Below, in pieces: positions 20,126-26,390 of a stretch of DNA of 26,390 nucleotides; within the stretch, counting starts at the first letter, position 1; each line of letters starts with the position of its first letter. A program made the translations under genes and the position numbers. The notes below the pieces were generated by a model, which saw only the letters and a program-made list of their open reading frames with translations, did no database searches and was not told the DNA's origin. The DNA is from Gnetum montanum (lineage: Eukaryota; Streptophyta; Gnetopsida; Gnetales; Gnetaceae). The stretch covers positions 18,555 through 44,944 of the forward strand of contig MNCI01004619.1 in assembly GCA_015680685.1 (NCBI GenBank). Reading direction: 5' to 3'.

Positions 20126-20588
20126 TGGATTTATTATTATTCTAAGTTGCTTGCACCAAACTAATATAATATTCAATTTAAAAAAATTGTAGAAATTAAA
20201 AAGACACAAAGTTACCCTAGGGAAAACCTTCAAGGTGAAAAACCCTAGCCAAAAATTGGTTCTTGGACCATTAGCAACCACACAAATTTAGAGGATTGAA
20301 GCTTAAGGAGAATTTACAAAGGAGGGAAGATGACTCTCAAGCTTATGCTTCAAATATATATATATATATATATATATGTGGCACTCTGGATGCTCCCTTT
20401 GAGCTCCTTATATATTGTTTAGGTTACAAAAATAAACCCAAAATTAAAAAAGTGGATAAGGTAGTTTATTTTTGTGTGGATAGGTATGGGACCAAATATA
20501 ACATAGACCTAAATAAAAATATAACGAGGCATGGTAGAAATATTTTGAGAAAATAAAGGCAAAGGTAGATTTGCCTTCATCCATCTCA
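20126..20588 (-). repeat. 3' LTR of the Ty1/copia element
   Basis: On the minus strand it begins TGAGATGGATGAAGG (plus-strand end 20588), just after the polypurine tract, and ends AATCCA (plus-strand start 20126), 463 bases. The first bases of its plus-strand left side, with CTAATATAATATTCAATTTA at about 20160, match 25360-25418 in the 5' LTR, which confirms the pair. It contains an (AT)n run at 20354-20377 and the phrase AAAACCTTCAAGGTG. The short plus-strand frame at 20296-20556 has no coding support. The target duplication cannot be tested because the other end is outside the window. Confidence 0.85.
20354..20377. repeat. (AT)12 microsatellite in the copia LTR
   Basis: Uninterrupted AT dinucleotides inside the LTR. 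Confidence 0.95.
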
Positions 20589-20590
20589 TA

Positions 20591-20602
20591 GTTCTCCCTC
20601 TT
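20591..20602 (-). other. Polypurine tract of the copia element
   Basis: AAGAGGGAGAAC on the minus strand, two bases before the TGAGATGG start of the 3' LTR, as expected for the plus-strand primer. Confidence 0.8.
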
Positions 20603-20654
20603 GAAGGTAAAGTTGCTTTAGAGAATAGTCTAGGCCATTTTTGAAAAATTAGGT

Positions 20655-20975
20655 TAGATCAACACTAGAGAAACTTTTTAGCAAGAGTTGACTTGGTGAG
20701 TACATCTGCAAGATTTTCTTTAGTAGAAATTTTATCCAGAAGAATCTTTTGCTTTTTAATTTCCTTCCATATATAGTGATACTGTATTTTGATGTGCTTT
20801 GTTTGGGCATGAAAGGTTGGATTCTTGGATATGCTTATGGCACTTTGACTATCATAGCCAATATTAATTAGAGTTTAAGTGATGCCAAGATTAACTATTA
20901 GCCTTTGGGCCTCTTTACATGCCAAGTTAATAGCAACATATTCAACTTCAGTGGTAGATTGAGCCACACAAGATT
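20655..20975 (-). pseudogene. Copia RNase H, C-terminal part
   Basis: Minus-strand translation resumes after the inserted LTR: QSCVAQSTTEVEYVA, the region where copia elements have S-T-E-A-E-Y with the catalytic Glu. One stop follows at about 20878. Then come GYDSQSAISISKNPTFHAQT, HIKIQYHYIWKEI and ENLADVLTKSTLAKKFL, with the closing Asp motif (DxLTK). The polyprotein ends at a stop near 20648, followed by the polypurine tract. Confidence 0.9.
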
Positions 20976-20980
20976 GTTTC
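20976..20980. other. Target site duplication, left copy
   Basis: GTTTC before the inserted LTR corresponds to ATTTT at 21753-21757. Each differs by one base from GTTTT, the sequence predicted from the uninterrupted RNase H codons. Confidence 0.7.
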
Positions 20981-21752
20981 TAATGGGACACGATATCGCA
21001 TGGGCCGCGATATCGCGTCTTCCCTTGCGATATCGCGTACGCGATATCGCAGTGTGTTGCCAAATCTATAAATAAGAGGCGACTCTCCCTTATTTCTAAA
21101 TTCTAGGCCTAGACTGTAGCAAAACTCTGGTAGTTATACCTCTCCAGAGATAAAATAATTTCCATGTGCCCGTAGTAGGAGCTCCAAATTGAAAGGATCT
21201 TTATTTGAGCAAATATTGTACCTGAACACAAGTTTGTATACGGAAATAAAGACAAATTCTTGGATAAACCTTACAGTGCATGGACTAAGTTAAATAGGAT
21301 TTTATTTATTGTTTATCATTTAAATGCTTTATTAGTTAATTAAATCTCTCTCAACCATTCTCCCATAGTTAAGTGCATTCAGTACAACCACTTCAAGCAG
21401 TTGCATTACGCTTGGTGATCCCAGTAATGAATAGCATTTGGTAACAAAGGTTGCATTGGTTCAGGGTGTGAATGGTAAGTGGGAACAAATGCTGATGCTA
21501 GGTTCATTAAGGCTTAGTTAGTTAGTTAACGTTAGTTAATTAGTCTCTTCACCCTTTACCTCATTAGCATAGGAGATAAAACACTTAACCATACAACCAT
21601 GACAAATACAAGTAAGTTTAGGGAGACAACGAACGATTAACCTTAAGTGTTCCATAAGGCATGTAGGCACTTAGTCTACGAAGTTCGACCGAATCGCGTG
21701 TGTAATGCTCGTATTCGTATGGTTGAGTGTAGGGGTACCTCGCCACTCATCA
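20981..21752 (+). repeat. Solo LTR of the Athila-like family, inserted in copia RNase H
   Basis: It runs from TAATGGGACACG to CGCCACTCATCA, 772 bases. The first bases differ from the family start TGATG by one change. U3 carries four CGATATCG palindromes, TATAAATA lies at 21067-21074 and AATAAA at 21245-21250. U5 has one AGTACAACCACTTCAAGCAG module (about 21381) and the conserved end ACTCATCA. No internal element sequence is attached on either side; copia RNase H continues at both edges. This is the typical product of recombination between two LTRs, leaving one. Confidence 0.95.
20991..21074 (+). promoter_or_regulatory. Solo-LTR U3 promoter with four CGATATCG palindromes
   Basis: Palindromes are at about 20991, 21008, 21027 and 21041. 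The last two form one perfect 24-base palindrome (21027-21050; half-site GCGATATCGC, centre GTAC). The TATA box starts 16 bases after it. These are the best preserved palindromes of the window, so they come closest to the ancestral form. A binding site for a host factor is a guess from position and symmetry. Confidence 0.75.
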
Positions 21753-21757
21753 ATTTT
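21753..21757. other. Target site duplication, right copy
   Basis: ATTTT directly after the LTR terminus, pair of 20976-20980. It is followed by TGACTTTTC, the continuation of the copia RNase H reading on the minus strand. Confidence 0.7.
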
Positions 21758-22095
21758 TGACTTTTCTATGAAATAGAACCACCAAAAAGATTAAACACAT
21801 ATACACTAATAGATTTCCTACTATTAATAGAACCACCCCAATTTGCATCAATGAAGCCATGACGTCCAGTGGAACCATTTTTATAACAGATTCCATAACT
21901 TAAAGTCTCACAAATATATCAGAAGACTTGCTTCACTGCAATCTAGTGTTGTTTCCCTAGATTAGACATATACTTGCTATAAGCAATATCAGGTCTAGTA
22001 GAGACCATTACATACATTAAACTCCTGATAACACTAGCATATGGAATTTTAACCATGAGTTCTTTTTCTTCACTTGTCTTTGAGCATTGTTCAAT
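21758..22095 (-). pseudogene. Copia RNase H, N-terminal part
   Basis: Minus strand, after the RT: SVIRSLMYVMVSTRPDIAYS, then a stop-broken linker, NGSTGRHGFIDANWGGSINS and RKSISVYVFNLFGGSIS, a stop, and the last codons before the target duplication. In the family this part is G-Y-T/S-D-A-D-W-A-G; here FIDANWGG keeps the Asp of the first active-site strand. Removing the LTR and one target copy joins this part in frame to 20655-20975. Confidence 0.9.
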
Positions 22096-22890
22096 TCAAA
22101 GTTTAATACGAGTTTCACAAGGTGTAGTTATAGGCTTGCAATCATGCATATTAAATATTTTTAAAATATTTTCAACATATGTAGACTGTCCAAGCCAAAG
22201 CTTTTTATTAGCCCTATCCTTTTTAATTTTCATGTCCAAATTTTTTTGTGTAGCACCAAGATCCTTCATCTCAAATTGAGAAGAAAAATGAAGTTTTAAC
22301 TCTTGAACATCATGTATGTTATTACCTGCTATTAACATGTCATCAACATATAGTAGCAAGATAACATATTTGTCACTTGTATTGTTAACATACATATAGG
22401 AGTCTTTGACAATTCTAACGAAGCCAAGATTTATCATGTGGTCATTAAATTTTTTCTTCCACATCCTTGATGCTTATTTGAGTCCATATAGTGATTTTAA
22501 TAATTGACACAACATATGTTCTTTTCCTTTAATTTCATATCCTTTAGGTTGAAGCATATATATTTCTTCCTCAAGATCACCATTAAGGAATGTTATTTTC
22601 ACATCCATTTATTCAAGTTCAACATCATAAATAGTTGTGATAGCCAACAATGATCTTATGGATGTTAATTTTACTACTGGAGAGAAGCTTTCATCTTAAT
22701 CAATTCCTTTTTTCTAAGAACATCCTTTAGCGACAAGTCAAGCTTTGAATTGTTTCCCAGATTTTATCCTATACAACCATTTATTTCCAATGGGTTTCCT
22801 ACTTGGTGGAAGATCAACCAATTCACATGTTTTATTCTTATGGATTGATGACATTTTAGCATCCATTGCCTATTTCCACTTTGCATTTTG
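22096..22890 (-). pseudogene. Copia reverse transcriptase
   Basis: Minus strand: MDAKMSSIHKNKTCELVDLP, PIGNKWLYRIK, stops near 22740, then DESFSPVVKLTSIRSLLAIT, a stop, [20 protein letters not shown] with the first catalytic Asp, KSLYGLKQASRMWKKKF and the YVDD box at 22339-22350. The 122-codon stretch 22464-22096 is unbroken and also contains KDLGATQKNLDMKI. Catalytic residues are kept, so stops rather than active-site loss disable it. Integrase is upstream and RNase H downstream, as usual for copia. Confidence 0.93.
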
Positions 22891-23234
22891 CATAGATGAA
22901 CATGCCTCATCATATGTTGATAGCTTATTATTTTTAGTAAATAGGACATATTCTTCTAGATGTGAGGGTAATTCTCCAATGCGTGTTGAATGTCTTAATA
23001 ACTCATCTTCATTGAAAGTATTTTCTTCCTCTTCATGCTATGCCTCCTCCTCATTTACCATGCTATCACCATCCTGTTCACTAGGGGCAATATCCCTAGC
23101 CAAGAAAAGATGACCCTCAGAAATTCCATTATTAATTTCAATAGGCACATACATAGGAGTTACATTAGTTGAAGGAGTTTTAGTATTAGAAGATTCCTCC
23201 TTCATAGATCCACATTTTTCTCTAAAGATAACAT
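22891..23234 (-). pseudogene. Copia linker between integrase and RT
   Basis: A variable stretch on the minus strand: EKCGSMKEESSNTKTPSTNV, MYVPIEINNGISEGHLF, then acidic MVNEEEA, a stop, HEEEENTFNEDELL and ELPSHLEEYVLFTKNN. Acidic, low-complexity linkers are normal here in copia polyproteins. No separate gene is implied. Confidence 0.75.
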
Positions 23235-24115
23235 CTCAACTATAAATAATCCTTTTAGTTTTTGGGTTATACAACTTATAAGCTTTGACACCATGTCCAT
23301 AGCCAAAGAAAATACATTTGACAGACTTAGAGTCTAATTTGGATCTATTAGATTTTGGAACATGTACATAGGCCTCACAACCAAAAATCTTCAAATAATT
23401 TAAATTAATAAATCTACCACTCTAAACATCTTTTGGAATTTTTCCACCAAGTGCTGATGAATAAGATCTATTGATAAGATAACATGCAGTTATCACTGCT
23501 TCATCCCAAAAATGCTTGTCAAGATCAGATTCACTAAGCATAGATTTTGCACATTTCATTAATGTTTGATTGAAGCACTCTACTACTCCATTTTCTTTAG
23601 TAGTCCCTGGAATAGTCTTTTTCCTTTGAATGCCATGTTTTTTACAAAAAGCATTAAATTCATTGAAGCAAAACTCATCGCCACATTTAGTTCTTAGAAT
23701 TTTGATCTTCTTTCTTGAATAATTCTTAACAAGAGCTTTGAATTCTATGAATTTACAAATACTTCAAACCTATGTTTTAATAAATAGATGTAGCTCTTTC
23801 TAGAATAATCATCAATAAAAGAAACATAATACATAGCACCTCCAAGAGAACTTGTTTTAATATATTTAATTGGTTCACATACATCACTATGTATTAGTTC
23901 TAATATCTGAAGAGATTTAGCATTACTCTTTGAAAATTGTGACATCTCTGTTTACCATGTAGATAATGAAGATAGAAATCCAAGGAATCTTTTGAATGCT
24001 TAAATTTACCTTGCTTGTAAAGTTTGTTATGTCCTTTTTTACCAAGATGTCCCATTCTTTTATGACACAAATCAATACTTGAATTTAAATCGATAACTAC
24101 AAATGCATGTAATTT
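23235..24115 (-). pseudogene. Copia pre-integrase and integrase
   Basis: Minus strand: SSIDLCHKRMGHLGKKGHNK gives the two His of the zinc-binding GAG-pre-integrase part. The core starts LELIHSDVCEPIKYIKTSSL with the first catalytic Asp, followed by YYVSFIDDYSRKSYIYLLK (in 23945-23745). In ILRTKCGDEFCFNEF the second catalytic Asp of RTDNG-GEF is Lys. The Glu remains in ENGVVECFNQTLMKCAKSML. The C-terminal part FGCEAYVHVPKSNRSKLDSK and KCIFFGYGHGVKAYKLYNPK is clear. At least one frame change lies around 23740-23950. Strand transfer would be impossible without the second Asp. Confidence 0.9.
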
Positions 24116-24511
24116 CTACTTTAATGTCCTAGCTTCTAACTTATACAATTGACCTATTTTAATTCTAGAAGCCAAAAGAGATGAATCATGTAGTATTGAA
24201 CATTTTCCACCTCCAAAGATAACATTTAGTCTTGCATCATCCAATTCACTTACAAATAAAAGATTTTTAGTAAGTATTGGAACATGACATACATTGGGAA
24301 TTGATTTAACTACTCCATTTTTAAACTGAATCTTTACCTTTCCATAACCTGTAGCTTTGCATAAACCATCATTACCCAATCTTACCATTCTAAGATCAGA
24401 TGATGGATGCTCACTGAACCAATCGACATGTGACGTGTAGTGATGAGATGCACCCGAGTCCACATACCATGAATATGTATCAACATTATCAGAAGATGAG
24501 ACAACATACAA
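24116..24511 (-). pseudogene. Copia aspartic protease
   Basis: A 131-codon stretch open on the minus strand. Near its start it has SWYVDSGASHHYTSH, with D-S-G-A at residues 18-21, the active site of copia proteases. RMVRLGNDGLCKATGYGKVK and SIPNVCHVPILTKNLLFVSE are the standard following blocks, and RIKIGQLYKLE leads to the pre-integrase part. The active-site triplet is intact. It is cut from gag and integrase only by stops, so it is one of the better preserved parts. Confidence 0.93.
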
Positions 24512-24579
24512 ACATTCATCTTGAGAAAGAGGGGCTTTATCACTTTTTGATGCATTACTATCTTTACCCTTTTTTTGAG

Positions 24580-25315
24580 GGGCTTTATAATCTTTCTTTA
24601 TATGATCACCTTTCTCACAATTTTAACATTTAGGTGGCTTCTTTAAAAATTTTTGAGGCTTATTCTTAAAGTGAGGCCTCTTAACAGACTTTGGCTTTAC
24701 ATCATTTTTTATAAATAATACATCATTTTGAGGAGTAGAAGTTTTCCTTCTTGCTCCCTCAGATAACAACTAACCAAAAATATTATCAAAAATAAAGTTG
24801 GTAGATGTATTACTTACAGGCATGACAAATGTCTCCCATGAATCTGAAAGTGTGCTGAGAAGTATGATGCATTGATCTTCCTCATCCATTTTCTCCTCCA
24901 TAGATTGCAATTAATGGACCAGTGTATTAAATACATTTAAGTGTTCTATTATGGCAATACCTTCAACCATTTTACAATCATACAATTGTTTCTTCACCAA
25001 AAAATTATTGGTTAGGGACTTTGTTTAATACAAAGTTTGCAATTTATCCCATAAATCTTTAGCAGAAGAAACATTGGAAACATTAAGAAATATTTAATCT
25101 AAAAAACATAAATGAATTGTACTTATCGCCTTTAGGTTTAACTTTTCCCACTCTTCATCAAACATTTTATTAGGCTTTACTCCCAAAATTGCACTATGTT
25201 GGTCATTTTCAACAAGGAGAGCCTCCATCTTGATCTTCCATAATTCATAGTTGGACCCATTGAACTTTTTAATTTCAATTTTGGATAGAGATTTGGTCAT
25301 GATTTTTCCGTGCAA
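24580..25315 (-). pseudogene. Copia gag
   Basis: It begins on the minus strand near ATG 25315 or the internal ATG at about 25300 (MTKSLSKIEIKKFNGSNYEL, WKIKMEALLVENDQHSAILG). A stop at about 25096 interrupts before VSNVSSAKDLWDKLQTLY, a further stop, then KSLTNNFLVKKQLYDCKMVE and LSTLSDSWETFVMPVSN. The zinc knuckle at about 24585-24628 reads KC, stop, NCEKGDHIKKDYKAP. Of C-x2-C-x4-H-x4-C the last Cys is Tyr and a stop sits inside. The sequence continues through a Lys-rich linker to the protease. Confidence 0.9.
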
Positions 25316-25349
25316 TTATTTGACAAAATAATAGTGGTGCTTGGAATTT

Positions 25350-25359
25350 GGCTATGATA
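25350..25359 (-). other. Copia primer binding site, degenerate
   Basis: On the minus strand TATCATAGCC directly follows the LTR end CCA. The initiator-Met tRNA site common in plant copia elements is TGGTATCAGAGC; the TATCAGAGC core matches with one change and the leading TGG is not there. Confidence 0.65.
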
Positions 25360-25418
25360 TGGATTGTTATTCCTAGTTGCTTGCATAAAACTAATATAAT
25401 ATTCAATTTAAAAGAAAC
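25360..25418 (-). repeat. Copia 5' LTR, terminal 59 bases
   Basis: Matches the left edge of the 3' LTR at 20126, including CTAATATAATATTCAATTTA. It stops at 25418 where the Athila-like LTR begins, so the remainder of this LTR should lie beyond the window. Confidence 0.85.
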
Positions 25419-26390
25419 TGATGAGATGCGATTCACATGAGCCGCCTGCGATATTGCGACAACCACGATATCACGTCGTCCCCTGCAATGTCGCATACGA
25501 GATATCACAGTCCACCGCCATATCTATAAATAAGAGGCGGCACTCCCCTTATTTCCCATCCTAAGTTAGAAGTAGGGAAACTCTAGCAGTTTCATCACTC
25601 CAGAGATAGAATATTTTCCATGTGCCCATAGTAGGAGTCCCAAAGTGAACGGATCTTTATTCGAGCAACATTGTACCTAAACACAAGTTGTGTACGGTAA
25701 TAAAGATGAACTTTCTGGATAAACCTTGTAGTGCATGGAATAGGATTTTATTTATTATTTTCTCTCTCACCCTTAAACTCCTAGAATGTGGAATGAGTAC
25801 GACTTGATTACAAGCATCTAAGGATGTGTATGGATAGTCAAGGAATTGGTTGCTCATCGCATGTGATATGAGTACGACTTGATTACGAGCATCTTGTGTG
25901 ACTACTTGGTAACCCAGTGGCGTATCTAGGATCTATGCTTGGTAATCCCAGTGGTAGTCCTAGATGTGTCTGGTTAGTCAAGGAATTGGCTACTCATCGC
26001 ACTTAGGCTAGATAGATTCTCTAAATCCTTTCCTCCTAGTTAGGTGCCTCAGTACGACCACTTCGAGCATGTGCATTACGTGCAGTAATCCTAGCAACGA
26101 TTAGCATTTGGTAGCCACAGTTGCATTGATTTAGGGTGTGTACGGTAAGTGGGAATGGATGCTGACGCTAGGTAATTTAGACTTAGTCATTAGTTAGAGT
26201 TAGTTAGTTTATCAACCCTTCACCTCGATAGCATAGGAGAAAAACATAAAAAGATATAAAGATCATGTACCTTAGACTTACTTAACCATACACCGTGACA
26301 ACCACAAGTAAGTTTGGGAAGACAACGAATGATTAACCCCAAGTGTTCCATGGGGTGTGTAGGCACTTAGTCTATGGAGTTTGACCAGAT
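25419..26390 (+). repeat. Athila-like LTR with duplicated U5 modules, cut by window end
   Basis: It starts TGATGAGATGCG inside the copia LTR. Five decayed CGATATCG palindromes precede TATAAATA (25525-25532); AATAAA is at 25699-25704. U5 is unusually long: a module beginning GAGTACGACTTGATTAC occurs at 25795 (shortened) and 25870 (full), both ending in CAAGGAATTGG followed by CTCATCGC. A second module type, CAGTACGACCACTTCGAGCA, follows at 26050. The window ends in GAGTTTGACCAGAT, about 70 bases before the expected CTCATCA terminus. Whether it is solo or starts a full element is unknown. Confidence 0.92.
25430..25532 (+). promoter_or_regulatory. U3 promoter with five decayed palindromes and TATA box
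   Basis: Variants TGCGATATTGCG, ACGATATCACG, TGCAATGTCGCA and CGAGATATCACA replace the intact GCGATATCGC of the solo LTR. Most differences are CG to TG or CA, as expected from loss of methylated cytosines. TATAAATA lies at 25525-25532. Confidence 0.7.

Larger units (their letters stand above)
20603..25359 (-). mobile_element. Ty1/copia retrotransposon body, Tork-like, interrupted by an LTR
   Basis: On the minus strand the order is gag, PR, INT, RT, RNase H, which defines Ty1/copia (integrase before RT). Motifs such as FNGSNYELWKIKMEALL, YVDSGASHH, HKRMGHLG and STRPDIAYS fit the Tork lineage, a family judgement from memory. Together with both LTRs the element spans 20126 to beyond 25418. It carries many stops and a 772-base foreign LTR in RNase H. 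Confidence 0.9.

Noticed and set aside
20296-20556. 86-codon plus-strand frame
   Set aside because: Inside the copia LTR and crosses the AT microsatellite.
22055-22279. Plus-strand frames at 22055-22279 and 22745-23113
   Set aside because: Complementary to clear copia RT and linker sequence on the minus strand.

Overview
The window looks like plant nuclear heterochromatin made of nested, decayed LTR retrotransposons. The basis is Ty3/gypsy and Ty1/copia pol domains in plant-type arrangement, plant-style tRNA primer sites, simple A/T and CA repeats, and no recognisable host gene, tRNA or rRNA. The species cannot be named from this sequence. No open frame looks functional: every coding block has in-frame stops and most also have frameshifts.

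Left part (1-2830): a reverse-strand LTR fragment (1-173) abuts a decayed chromovirus-like Ty3/gypsy pol on the plus strand in the order PR, RT, RNase H, INT. The 3' end of this pol is cut by another LTR.

Centre (2833-15040): two Athila/Tat-like Ty3/gypsy elements lie head to tail. Element A has a 5'-truncated LTR (to 3489), a tRNA-Asp-type primer binding site at 3491, a gag reading frame of about 660 codons broken only by nonsense codons, and then directly a 3' untranslated region. It has no protease or polymerase, so it resembles a gag-only non-autonomous element. Element B (about 7014-15040) has a U3-like promoter with palindromes, an N-terminal gag domain, a gag C-terminal part, a DLGSGVN protease, RT, RNase H, a DD35E integrase, a 1.9 kb 3' region, a polypurine tract and a complete 3' LTR (14276-15040).

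Region 15041-20125 is very AT-rich and not assigned to a family. It holds a duplicated CA microsatellite, a stop-riddled protein-like reading frame on the minus strand (about 16090-17880) that I do not recognise, and a field of degenerate hairpin-forming motifs (about 18290-19900).

Right part (20126-25418): a Ty1/copia element (Tork-like by its motifs) on the minus strand, with 3' LTR, polypurine tract, RNase H, RT, INT, PR, gag, primer site and the start of its 5' LTR. A solo LTR of the Athila-like family (20981-21752) is inserted in its RNase H domain with a 5-bp target duplication. A further LTR of that family (25419 to window end) is inserted in its 5' LTR.

The unifying theme is one LTR family, seen six times, with termini TGATGAG...CTCATCA, a short U3 carrying variable numbers of CGATATCG palindromes just before a TATAAATA box, an AATAAA signal, and a long modular U5. 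Differences in palindrome number and U5 modules between copies are the most interesting material here.
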